Shown: positions 1 to 8,683 of the stretch, piece by piece
Layout: every line of letters begins with the position of its first letter
Numbering within the stretch: position 1 is the first letter of the stretch
Assembly: GCA_003427395.1 (NCBI GenBank)
Contig: BFEA01000036.1
Coordinates: 4,406,508-4,426,880, forward strand
Origin: Chara braunii
Taxonomy: Eukaryota > Streptophyta > Charophyceae > Charales > Characeae
DNA: 20,373 nucleotides
Direction: 5' to 3'
Program-made: the position numbers and the translations under genes
Notes under the pieces: generated by a model
Database searches by the model: none
Seen by the model: only the letters and a program-made list of their open reading frames with translations
What the model was told of the DNA's origin: nothing

Positions 1-80
<80 letters not shown>
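1..80. repeat. (CA)n microsatellite
   Basis: The window opens inside an uninterrupted CA dinucleotide run of 80 bases, so its true length is unknown. It forms the head of the first copy of the CA-anchored dispersed repeat described next. Confidence 0.99.
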
Positions 81-83
<3 letters not shown>

Positions 84-860
84 AGTTTTATGTTTGTCTG
101 TGTTCACCCAACTGAGCACCCTCAAGCAGTGCCAAACAGCCGGTCATTCCTCATTCGGAGTGCCTACAGCACTCTTAGGAGAGCCGCTCAGTTCGGAGGG
201 CTGGCTGCCCTACAGGTGATGATGGATGTTCATCGGAGTGACTCCCTGGCTCAGTCGGTGGTGGGAACCAACAGTGTGCGGGGTTCAATCGTGATGTGAG
301 TAGGTCATGTGCTGCTTTGCTCCATGTTGGATGTGTGGACTGCCTTGTCTGCACTCCACCGCTGCCTTGCTGCCTGTCCCGCTTGCTTCACATGTAGTTC
401 TCTGCAAGCTGCTCTGTTTGCTCTGTGGTGTGGCTGTGCTGTCCGTGTTGCCTTGCGCTTTGGTGCTCCGCTGCCTTGCCACCCACCGGCAAGCTGTGCT
501 TGCCGTGTCCTTTGCTTGTGTAACGTATGGTTTGGTTGCCTTGCTGGTGTTGCCTTGTGCTTCACTGAATGGTTGTTATGCCGCTCGTCTGCTAGCCCTG
601 TCGTCCCCTGCTGTGTGGTTGCCTTGTTGGTGTTGCCTTGTGCTTCACTGCATGGTTGCCGCGCTATGCGTCCTGTGTGCTGTGTCATTCCTTGCAGTTG
701 TTTTTGGCATTGTGCAGCAATGTTGCCTCTACTGCGTTGCCTGGTGCGCCGCAAGGGTTGCTGCCCGCTGCTATGTTCCGCTTGGGGACAGTCTGCCTTC
801 AACATGGGTCAAGGGGTTCATGACCCAAACCATCAACTACGGAGATTCCGCAGATTGTTG
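81..860 (+). repeat. CA-anchored dispersed repeat, copy A
   Basis: This segment is the first of three diverged direct copies. All begin in a CA tract followed by a CAGTTTT- or CAGTATTTT-like start. They share landmarks in the same order: a GAGCACC or GAGTACC block with AGNAGTNCTAAACAG, a CTGGCTCAG..GGTGGT block, and a TGATGTGAGTAGGT..ATGTGCYGC block, here at about 295-315. The rest is rich in CTTGC, TTGCC and CTGCT words and reads open in several frames on both strands, which is a composition effect rather than coding. Drawn on the plus strand by convention; the true orientation and element class are unknown. Confidence 0.7.
535..658 (+). repeat. Two-copy internal tandem repeat, period 83
   Basis: A 41-bp segment starting GTTGCCTTG and ending CTTCACTGNATGGTTG occurs at 535-575 and again at 618-658 with only a few differences. 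It lies inside copy A of the CA-anchored repeat and suggests that the TTGCC-rich body grew by local duplication. Confidence 0.75.
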
Positions 861-1387
861 AGGGTGCAGCCTCCTGATGAGTCAGTGCAACTCCAACGAA
901 ACAATCTTGTAATCATCAGTTTCTCCCCCCCCCCCGTTTGGGACTTGTGTTTTTTTGGTTTGCCTGTGTCGTTTGCTCGAGTGTCGATTGACCTCGCACC
1001 TGCTCCGTGCCCTCCAGCCTTTGCTCTTTGTTGCTGCCTGTCGTCCTTTGCCTTGTTGTCTTATGCCTGTGTGGCCACCCGCCTCACCCTTGCCCTTTGT
1101 TGCTGCAGGACATCACATGCCTTGTGCCTCCCCCTTCGCCGTCTTTGTCTGCCTTCAATTTGTTGCTATGCACTGTTTGTATGCACGTCTTTGTCTGTCG
1201 AGGCCTAGTGCCCTCGCGCTCTAGCCCTTGTGTTTTTGTAGGGTTGATGAAAGACGGAGGCCTCTGTATGCACATTCTTGTGCTTTCTTGTTGGGCGTGT
1301 GTGTCTTCTGTAGTTACCATGCAATGTGGGTTGTTTATTAAGCGCAGCTTGCCGTGATTCGCATCATGGTGGCTCTATGATTGATTA
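861..1387. other. Intergenic spacer between repeat copies A and B
   Basis: I see no gene here. The stretch contains an 11-base C run at 925-935 and pyrimidine-rich, CCTTTG/TTGCTGC-rich sequence resembling the body of the flanking repeats. Apparent reading frames have the Cys/Leu/Pro-rich composition expected from such DNA and match no protein family that I know. Confidence 0.6.
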
Positions 1388-2110
1388 AACACACACAAAT
1401 ACACACAATCAGTTTTCTGTATGTCTATCTTCCTCTTGTTGTTTGTGTTTCCCCCAATTGTTCCTATTTTTTGTGTCAACATGAGCACCTTTAAGAAGTA
1501 CTAAACAGTCAGTTGTCTGTGGTTTGGAGGGCCTGCAGGACTGTTAGGAGGGCAGAGCTGTCTATGATGTCTGCGGTGCATAAGGTCTGTGGGTGATGAT
1601 TGACATCCGTTGGGGTGCCTTACTGGCTCAGCGGGTGGTGGGAACCAACAGTCTGCAGGGCTCACTCGTGGTGTGAGTAGGTGATGTGCCGCCTTGCCCC
1701 TTGTTGGATGTATAGACTGTCTCGTCTGCGCTCCACCCTTGCCTTGCTGCCTGTCCCACTTGCTTCACATGTCGTTCTTTGGAAGCTGCTGTGTCCACTG
1801 TGCGGTGTGACTGCGCCGCTGCGGTGTTGGTGTTGCCTTGTGCTTTCCTGCGCTGCTGCCTTGCGGCCCATCATTGTGCCGTGCCTTCCGTGTTGCTTGC
1901 TCGTCTGTCATGTAGTTTGGCTGCTGTGTTGGTGTGGCCTTGTGCTTCGCTGCTCTGTTCCTGTGCTGTTCGTCTGCTTGCCTTGTCGTTCCTTGCTGGT
2001 GTTGTACAGTTGGGTTGCTCCGGCAGTGTTGCCTGGTGCTTCACTGAGTTGTTGCCTGCTGCTGTGTTCTGCTTGTGGACAGTCTGCCAACAACGGTCAG
2101 AGGGTTCAAC
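1388..2110 (+). repeat. CA-anchored dispersed repeat, copy B
   Basis: This is the second copy. It starts in a short interrupted CA tract (1388-1404), followed by an ATCAGTTTTCTGTATGTC start, then the AGAAGTACTAAACAG block near 1495 and the CTGGCTCAGCGGGTGGTG block near 1624. The GTGTGAGTAGGTGATGTGCCGC block is near 1670. From about 1681 it runs parallel to copy A (CTTGCTGCCTGTCCC, then CTTGCTTCACATGT) and ends with a GGACAGTCTGCC block near 2077 that matches 786-797 of copy A. It is closer to copy C in the first 300 bp, and copy A lacks part of that segment. Confidence 0.75.
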
Positions 2111-2158
2111 CATCATTACGGAGCAGAGAGGGCAAACGTGTAGCCATTGTCCATACCC

Positions 2159-2251
2159 GACCGTAACCAACTGTAACCACCAGGTACCAGACCGTAACCA
2201 ACTGTAACCACCAGGTACCCGACCGCACCCAACTGTAACCGCCAGGTTACG
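2159..2251 (+). repeat. 31-bp tandem repeat, three copies
   Basis: Three consecutive units begin at 2159, 2190 and 2221, each built on GACCGTAACCAACTGTAACC followed by ACCAGGTACC. The first two are nearly identical and the third is diverged. Frames read across it encode only the repeated peptide expected from a 31-bp period, shifting frame at each unit, so it is not a coding repeat. Confidence 0.9.
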
Positions 2252-2442
2252 GGTGGGGCTGAGTACCCCTTTCGAAGGGGGAGTTGGGTATGGGCAGGCA
2301 AAGAAAATAGTGGCCGTTGTTAGGGCGGTCACAGTTGCCCTTATGGAGATCATGGGTAGGTAGGGGCAAGTAGGGGCAGGGGAGGGGCGGGGGGGAACCC
2401 TGGTATGGGAGGCCAAAGAAAAATAGAACGGGTATGGGCAGG
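2252..2442. other. GGGTA/GGGCA-rich low-complexity stretch
   Basis: This G-rich stretch repeats words such as GGTATGGGCAGG and GGTAGGGGCAAG, includes a seven-G run near 2390, and contains a short CCCCTTTCGAAGGGG hairpin near 2269. There is no gene. The same word family recurs at about 2465-2500 and 3085-3360, so the stretch may belong with the transposon-like unit that follows. Confidence 0.6.
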
Positions 2443-3384
2443 TAGGGGTGGCAACAAAAAAATACTGGTATGGGTACGGGCGGGTAGAAGTTCCTATCGG
2501 GTAACGGTTACCGTGGAATACCTGGTACTACCCATTCTAACCCCTCGACCCAGGCACCCCCCTCCCTCTGCACCCCTCTCCCACCGCCACAAGTTCTAGG
2601 CCCAAATTGTTTTCTCCTGCTGCCACATCGAAAGTCCCAAACAGAAAAAAAATAACTTTCTGCCCCGCCACCGGGCCGCTGCCTTGTTGAAAGTCCAAAA
2701 GTTTCCCATCTTCGAGTTGGGCCTTTCGAGTGCGCCTCGCTCCACTTCTCATGAAATGCAAAGAAGAAAACAAAAAGACGGTATATCTTCCCATGTTCCA
2801 GCGGAAGATTCATTCTCATTTTCAACATTTCGTGAGTTGTGGAGCGAGGCCCATTGCCCCCTGCCCCTTTCCATTCCCTGTTGCCACTGCTCTCCGGAGT
2901 CTCCGCCCGTCGCTTACGTCCCCACCCGTTGTCCTCCTCGCCGCCTGTAATTGTCCATCCTCCATAGCTTCCATGGCTGGCATCACAGGTGTGACCCAGC
3001 AGGAGGGCGTTGCAGGTGTCATCGGCAATCGAAGAAGGCGTCAGGACTCAGGAGACGGGCGTGGCTGGTGCATAAAATTGTGGGTTGGTATGGGTAAAGA
3101 AAACCTGGGCTGCGTAGGGTACGTGTGGTTAACAAACAGTTTGGGTTTAGGTGGCCATGGGTGGTCTTGAAAAAAAAAAAGTCCATGGGCAGGTATGGGC
3201 AGTTACAGTTTGAAGAGCTTCAGGTAGGGCAGGTATGGGTACACATCTATTTCTTTTGGAGCAGGTAGAGATGGGTAAACGTCCGGTAGGCCAGGTATAC
3301 AGTGGGTATGAGTGGTTGGTTTTCAAAGAGGGTGCAGTTAGGTTGGGTACAGGTAAATCCTAAAACTCCTGGTTGCCACCTCTG
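2443..3384. mobile_element. Possible non-autonomous hAT-like element
   Basis: The left edge reads TAGGGGTGGCAAC at 2443-2455. The right edge, read on the minus strand, is CAGAGGTGGCAAC (3372-3384 on the plus strand), giving 13-bp imperfect terminal inverted repeats. AGGGGTGGCAA-type termini are typical of plant hAT transposons. The subterminal zones on both sides are rich in GGTATGGGTA/GGGCAGG words. The centre (about 2530-3060) is different in composition and could be captured sequence. No transposase frame is present. An 8-bp target duplication is not convincing (TGGGCAGG against TTATGGAG), so the boundaries are tentative. Confidence 0.35.
2736..2852. repeat. Short inverted repeat inside the hAT-like unit
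   Basis: GCCTCGCTCCAC near 2737 and GTGGAGCGAGGC near 2840 are perfect 12-bp reverse complements separated by about 90 bp. They could form a hairpin stem; no function is evident. Confidence 0.6.
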
Positions 3385-3403
3385 TTATGGAGGGACAACG
3401 GAT

Positions 3404-3406
<3 letters not shown>

Positions 3407-3434
<28 letters not shown>

Positions 3435-3740
3435 GGGCCAGTATTTTGTATGTCTATCTTCCTCTTATTGCTTGTCTTTCCCCTAATTTTTTCAAAGTAT
3501 TTTCTGTGTCCGGGTGAGTACCTTTAAGAAGTGCTAAACAGTAGTTTGTCCGTGGTTTGGAGTGCCTGGAGGACCCTTAGGGGGACTGCTCTGTCCGTGG
3601 TGTCTGTGGTGCACAAGGTCTGTGGGTAATGATTGACGTCCATCAGAGTCCCTTCCTGGCTCAGCGGGTGGTGTGGGGCTCACTCATGATGTGAGTAGAT
3701 GATGTGCCGCTTTGCTCCGTGTTGAATGTGTAGACAAACA
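3407..3740 (+). repeat. CA-anchored dispersed repeat, copy C (short)
   Basis: This third copy starts with a perfect 28-base AC tract (3407-3434). It continues with the TGTATGTCTATCTTCCTCTT block also found in copy B, then AGAAGTGCTAAACAG near 3530, the CTGGCTCAGCGGGTGGTG block near 3656, and the GATGTGAGTAGATGATGTGC block near 3690. It stops at about 3740 within the block that continues for another 400 bp in copies A and B, so it is truncated on that side. Confidence 0.75.
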
Positions 3741-3800
3741 ACACAAAGCAGCAAGGCAGGAAAGATTGTGACACAAAAGACATAGGCTGTCTTCATATCA

Positions 3801-3914
3801 TGATTTATTGTTGATCCAATGGACTCTCTTATGACTATTGTTGATCCAAACATGACTCTCTGAGAGGTCACCGACTGACGTCCAGTGGCCTCCCTCTCAT
3901 GACTATTTTTGATC

Positions 3915-3915
<1 letters not shown>
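3801..3915 (+). repeat. Short interspersed TTGTTGATCCA repeat
   Basis: Three degenerate copies of a TGACTATTGTTGATCCA-like word lie at 3801-3818, 3832-3848 and 3900-3915, the last leading directly into a CA microsatellite. The stretch 3741-3914 holds no gene. Confidence 0.65.

Positions 3916-3998
<83 letters not shown>
3915..3998 (+). repeat. Compound (CA)n(GA)n microsatellite
   Basis: CA repeats at 3915-3942 switch directly to GA repeats at 3943-3998, followed by a degenerate GGGAGAGATG tail to about 4030. The Ser/Leu-rich minus-strand reading frame across it is an artefact of the repeat. Confidence 0.98.
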
Positions 3999-4001
<3 letters not shown>

Positions 4002-4190
4002 GAGAGATGGGAGGGATGGGAGAGAGATGGGATAGGAGAGCCAGTTAAAGATTTAAATATGAGAAATCGGAAGGAATGATGGTGTGACGAGCAAGGTGAA
4101 AGAGACAAATAGAGACATTCATATGCACAGAGAGAGGGACAGAGCACTAAGCCTCCAAAGAGCTGAATGATTCCGCGAGAAACGGTAGCA

Positions 4191-4201
4191 TGTGATGCGC
4201 A
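4191..4201 (+). repeat. 11-bp direct repeat flanking the left LTR (outer copy)
   Basis: TGTGATGCGCA abuts the outer edge of the 4202-6407 LTR, and the identical 11-mer occurs at 6410-6420, two bases past its inner edge. It resembles a target-site duplication around that LTR alone, but is longer than the 4-6 bp normal for Ty3/gypsy integration. Confidence 0.75.
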
Positions 4202-6407
4202 ACCTCACACCCCACACGACGTCCCAAACTTCGGACGCCGATCAGAGTTGTTCGGGGCGTGGCCGAGGATTTTTGGCCGTGGGGGTTGAGTCACCCGGGC
4301 AGAACGGGGGACTCTTGTCTCAGCCCGAGGTGCCGGGACGGGGTTCGAGCTGTCGCCGAAAGCAGATCGCAGAAGAACGAGGCCTTACGGACCTATCGTC
4401 AGCGCTTCCGAGAAAAAGAAAAGAAACGAACGCGAGGAAAAAGAAAAAGGAGCAACGGGGTCGTTGGGAACGGAGTTCTGTCCCCCGAAGCGCGGCCCTT
4501 TCAGGGCCCGATGCTCCGGAGGCGGGTTAGGCCTCGTTGTCAGACTCGTTGAGTCCGTGTGATCGGTTCGGCACGGGTTCGCTCGGGGTCGGGCAAGTCC
4601 GTGGGACCCAAGTTTGAAAACGGGCGGGGAGCGCACCCGCGTTGCGGGAGAGTTCGGGGAATCGGGTAGCCCCTTCGTATCCCAGGACCAACCATCGCCA
4701 CGAGCACGAGTCTCCCTCGCGACACCAGTGACACTCGAAACGCGGTTGCCAGATGGCGTGCACGGTAGACCAGGGCAGCACCGTGAGGTCGGTATACGGC
4801 AAGATGAGAGGCGGTCAAACAAATCACTCAATCAGCACAAACCCACTCCCACCTATGTGGCACGCATGGGTCGGGTAATAAGGATGGATTGGCTCCGTGC
4901 GCCGTAGCAGGCTCCTCACGTCCGCATCGCAGTATACGCCATCGTCATCTGCGATTGGGAAAGGCGGAATCGTGTTGTGACACCCGGGGACGAGGTTCGA
5001 GCTCGGGCCACGGCCCGCGCTTCCGTTCCTCGGGACGAAACCTGACTCCATGCAAAACTCAATGAATATCGTCGCAGAAGAATTCGCTCAATTCCCTTTC
5101 TCCGTCTCTTCTCCGTAGCCTCCACCTAAATGCGGCGCCGGGCCCCCTGGGTGGAAATAGATAGGCCGGCCGCTCCGCGCGTACGCGGGTGGCCGATCTA
5201 CCTAGAAGTGTCCTCCTCCCCTTTCAGTCCCGACCTGCGCACGAAGAGAGAGAGAGATGGCGAAGGGAGGAGGGCGCATATCGCACACACACACTCGCAC
5301 AGGCTAAGGACAATTAATCAAGAAACGGGGAGGAAGATGGAAAGGACCGACCCACTCATGCACTCATGTCAGCAATCAACACTCGATGCCCTATGGTCAT
5401 CCGCTCTTACTAAAACATTCACATCCATAGACTTCCATACCCGAGAAGGCAGACCATACACTGTCCTACATTGGGGAACTTGCACACATCACACGGGGGG
5501 GGCAAAGCAGCAATGGAGAAAAAACTTCGTCTTAAAAATAAAGAATTCTCATGACTGGGCTTTTCGGGCCCAGTCTCCACCCGGTCCGTCGAGATCACCG
5601 GCAACCATAGCCACAAGGCCCTGGCGCTGTCGACGTCTGATCTCCACCACTGCTCCGTCCCTCCAACTGCCTCACCCCAAGTCCACCGCTAACTCCGCCA
5701 CCCGCCATCACTCAGCCCACCACGGGGCACGTCGAGCCTTTCCGGCGCCGCGGGCTTCGCGCATAGCTTGCGCAACTTTCAGCCGAGATCCAAGAGAGTG
5801 AGAGGAGGGGTTTGCGAGAATTTATAGCGCTGAAGGCGGCGGGGAGGCTGTGCAAAGCACAGGATGTAGATGAGAAGGACAAAAGAAGGGCAGAAGTTTC
5901 CAGAGGAATCGAAGGAGGCGAGTCGACTGGTCTGCGTGATTGGGGTGGTCGTCCAAGTGGGGTGCGCTTCCCGCAGCCACCTCATTGCCCCGACCATCCC
6001 ACTCAGACAGCCAATCATTCGCAGGGAAAGGAGGAGGAGGGGATCGGACTTCACTTAGAGGGAAGACAAAGAGACATGTAGGAGGGAGCTGCATAGCAAG
6101 AAGGGAAGATGGCGCGGGGATCCAGAGCGGGAGAACGGGTTTACGCGGCGCACAAAAATTCGAAAACAGCCCCACGTGAAAAAATTCAAAATTCCTACTC
6201 CTGCTAGTCCCCAACCGTTTCTTGAATTTCTTGGTGCGGCTGCTAACCGGCCACGAGACCCGTCCCTTTTTCAAAGAAAGAAAAAGAAGGAAAGAAAACA
6301 AAAACCTCGTTCTTCCCAACTATCCAGAGCCTGTACTCCGAGGCCTTACGTGGGATTTTTCCCAAAGGGTACGGGAAACCGTTGAGTACGGGTCCTGGCT
6401 TATCACA
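4202..6407 (-). repeat. Left long terminal repeat (3' LTR of the element as read)
   Basis: This 2206-bp segment matches 15039-17223 along its whole length in the same orientation. In element orientation it starts TGTGATAAGCC (plus-strand end at 6407) and ends GGTGTGAGGT, so the 5' TG is canonical but the 3' end is not CA. Compared with the other LTR it has an extra segment of about 30-40 bp near 5095-5128 (pyrimidine-rich TCTCCGTCTCTTCTCC) and several small indels. Over the first 190 bp I counted about 13 substitutions. The reading frames inside it are shadows: they are not conserved between the LTR copies. Confidence 0.9.
5820..5826 (-). promoter_or_regulatory. TATA box of the left LTR
   Basis: In element orientation the LTR reads GCTATAAATTCTCGC, a good TATA box, followed about 30 nt later by the pyrimidine-rich CCTCCTCTCACTCTC, a plausible initiation zone (U3/R boundary). 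The same motif is kept in the other LTR, although the surrounding sequence has drifted. The transcription start is inferred. Confidence 0.6.
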
Positions 6408-6731
6408 TCTGTGATGCGCAAGGGGTTCCGAAAAACCAGCAGTCTCCTAACTGATGTGTGAGTGTCCTAGTTACTTTGAAGATCCGGGCGGCCACTTCAT
6501 CGTCAACTGGCCCAAACCTTCGCCTATTCTATGTCGATGCATCCCGCCTCGTTGTAGATCAGTCTACCTATTGTACGCCCGATCCGGGCGGCCCCTTCAT
6601 CGTCAGCTAGCCCGATCGATTTTTTTTTTTTAATCTTTTTTATTTTATTTTAGCATGTACAACACGTCTTGCTGCGCGATCTTTGTAGACAAAGGGGAAG
6701 AAGGAGAAAGAGATCAGAGGAAATGGTCGAT
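6408..6731 (-). other. Non-coding 3' region between ORF3 and the left LTR
   Basis: No clear gene. It holds the second 11-bp TGTGATGCGCA (6410-6420), two 33-bp direct repeats at 6481-6513 and 6581-6613 (period exactly 100, three mismatches), and a T-rich run around 6619-6652 (A-rich on the element strand). A polypurine tract for plus-strand priming would be expected against the LTR at 6408, but the element strand there reads CTTGCGCATCACAGA, which is not purine-rich. Confidence 0.6.
6481..6613 (-). repeat. 33-bp direct repeat pair, period 100
   Basis: GATCCGGGCGGCC followed by CTTCATCGTC occurs at 6481 and again at 6581. On the element strand both copies can be read as DDE-V/G-AARI, but in different frames because the spacing is 100 bp, so at most one could have been coding. 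Confidence 0.85.
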
Positions 6732-8126
6732 CTATGGATTGAGAGGGGGAGGAAGGGGAGGAAGAAAGGCTGCCAGCTCAGCCAGAGTCGTTGGTCCCTC
6801 CACCTCATTGAAGTGGTGTTGGACAAAGGAGGGATAGAGAAACGCCCCCGGTACGTGTGCCAAGACGTGTGGCGCCAGATCTGCAGTAGCCCGTACAACC
6901 CGTCGCCACACCGTTCGATTCCCAGGGCCCGTTATTACCAGATGGGTCTCGGTACACGGCCTTCGCTCCCTCCTGAGTACCGCGATGACGAGGAAGCGGT
7001 ACATTACATTCGGCCGCTGGCCGGCCTCGTAGATGAACGTTCCTGCCAGCCTGGCCGCAATGCATCCTTCAAAGGGCGATATGGCTCCCATGCAGGATCA
7101 GGACGAGGGGCCCCCTCGATCGCTTCGAGCCAGATGGTTGCAGGTTCCACCATGAATGCTACATCTGTCGGGTGGACCGTCCGGCTCGGAGGAACTGCTA
7201 AGGTCAATGACCGGGGCACGCCTAGGTGGCTGGCGGAAGTGGAAAGGTCCTGCGAGGATGGGGGGTCTGGATGTGGGATATGGTACTCCTCCCACTCCTC
7301 CTCCTGCTGGTGTTGATGGGCCGGCTCCATCGAGATTGAGGTCGGGAAGGAGCGGCGGCGCTGGTATCCGCTCCGGAGGGCTCTCGTGTTTTCGAAATCT
7401 GCTTGTTCCCGCTCCTTCCCGCGGCGGAGGTCCCTCGATCGCTGTTGCCTTGCTCTCTGGAATGGGATCTGGCTTCCGCACCCGCCCAACCTGGTCCACC
7501 TCTTCTCCGGGTCCCACTCGGCTTCCTTGCGCTTCTGGCGATGGTTGGCAACGTCTCTTCTTGGGCGTCTTCCTGAGGGCCCTCGGGGCTATTGGCTTGG
7601 GGTAGGACGAGGGAGGCCACAACGATTTCTGATCGGCAATGCTTACCACCTTTTCTCCCCACCGCGCGATATAGTCTGGTATCACCACAGCGTGGTAAGA
7701 TCGCCGCGGAGCCGATGTCATTCGTAGGCGGAGTTGGAGATCCTCTTCTTCGCTGGCGATCACTTGGACGATAGACATGAACTCGATATGTATAAGCTCC
7801 AGCAATCCCGACCTGCTCGTCTCGATTTCCCCGAACGGGTATAATGCCACCGTGCCCTCCTTCCTCTCCAGCTTCGGCCGCGAGATAACGTAATACACTT
7901 GCAAGTTCTCGGCGATGTTGTGATCGCCGTACTCCACTGAGAACCGGAACATGCCCAGCACCACCGATCGATACAGCGCGCGGTGTAATTCCCACACGTC
8001 CTCCTCAACTTGCGGCAGCGGCTCCACGTTCTCCAGCTCCACCAAATACTCCGAGAAGTTGCGCATAGGGTAGGGGCTTTCTGTGAGTTGATAGGGGAGG
8101 GTGGTGTAGGAGAAGAAGGGAGGCAT
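6732..8126 (-). pseudogene. ORF3 downstream part: unrecognised accessory protein of the retrotransposon
   Basis: The frame opens at ATG 8126 and runs 342 codons to a TGA at 7098-7100, then stays open in the same frame for 122 more codons to a stop at 6732. It probably represents a protein of about 465 residues with one nonsense mutation. Residues 1-175 look globular and mixed alpha/beta (FSEYLVELENVEPLP, GMFRFSVEYGDHNIAENL). About 180-320 is Pro/Ser/Arg-rich and probably disordered, with a basic RKTPKKRR cluster resembling a nuclear-localisation signal, then a Cys/His cluster (CSIHGGTC). The part after the stop is again globular-looking and ends FLPPLPPPLNP. No transmembrane segment or signal peptide is evident, so it is not a typical envelope protein. 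It lies in sense, after integrase, and its ATG directly follows the TAA of the preceding frame (TAAATG). I do not recognise the family. Confidence 0.6.
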
Positions 8127-8683
8127 TTAGTAAGAGGGAGGAGGGATGGCTTGGATGTTGAGAGGCTCAGCAAGAGGAAGAAGCGCGAGCAACTGCGGCA
8201 CTAGGGCCAGCGGCCCGTTCGGTGCGCGTCGCAACAATGCGTGGTATGGTGTGAATCGATGGCCCCTTCCCTGCACTCGTGCCACCGACCTCGCCACTTG
8301 CACCGCATAATCTCACAGGAAACTCCATACCGAGCCTCGGTGTTGATCGTCCAAGGGCGTCAGATCGCTGTCGATTCGCCGATGAACGTGGCCACGCTGT
8401 GCACAAAATTAACCGCCACCTGGAGCGTGTGAAACTCGATGAACACCCTGGTAGTTTCCCGGCCAGGCAGCTGCGTAATATCCACATACACCCCCGCGTA
8501 CGTCATTCATTCGCTCAGGAGCGAGTACGTGGCAAGATCTGCGATGTTGGGCCCGGGTACGTTCACCTGCTGGACGTCGTAACGCAACTGCCGATCATCA
8601 TTGAACCGATGCCGCAATAAGTGATCCACGATCAACGCTTGAAAGTGCTCAACTGGCTCATTCCCCTGCTGCTGCTGGCTCAT
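8127..8683 (-). pseudogene. ORF3 upstream part: unrecognised frame overlapping the end of pol
   Basis: An ATG at 8683 (MSQQQQGNEPVEHFQ) lies 26 bp inside the 3' end of pol in a different frame. The frame reads 58 codons (ending LATYSLLSE) to a TGA at 8507-8509. It continues immediately as MTYAGVYVDITQLPGRE, then FIEFHTLQVAVNFVHSVATF, to a TGA near 8371. A shift there gives a better frame (LTPLDDQHRG..DYAVQVARSVARVQ) with one more TGA, running to a TAA at 8127-8129 next to the ATG at 8126. Since that last frame is also the frame of the 342-codon ORF, both may once have been a single protein of about 650 residues starting at 8683. No known domain is recognised. Confidence 0.45.

Noticed and set aside
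305-861. Overlapping long reading frames on both strands (up to 299 codons) in the first repeat copy
   Set aside because: They are Cys/Leu-rich on one strand and Gln/Thr-rich on the other, overlap in three or more frames, and are not preserved in the parallel repeat copy at 1681-2100.
2159-2520. Telomere-like repeats, because of TACCC and GGGTA words
   Set aside because: The units are irregular or 31 bp long and do not match CCCTAAA or another known telomere unit.
3680-4147. 155-codon minus-strand frame with a long Ser-Leu run
   Set aside because: It is the translation of the CA/GA microsatellite and its surroundings.
5130-5801. 223-codon plus-strand frame inside the left LTR
   Set aside because: The matching stretch in the other LTR is broken by indels and frame changes, and it is antisense to the element.
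6669-7605. Plus-strand frames of 215 and 149 codons opposite ORF3
   Set aside because: They are antisense shadows of the better minus-strand frame, which fits the element order and direction.
6732-8126. ORF3 as an envelope gene
   Set aside because: No signal peptide, transmembrane segment or fusion-peptide-like stretch is visible.
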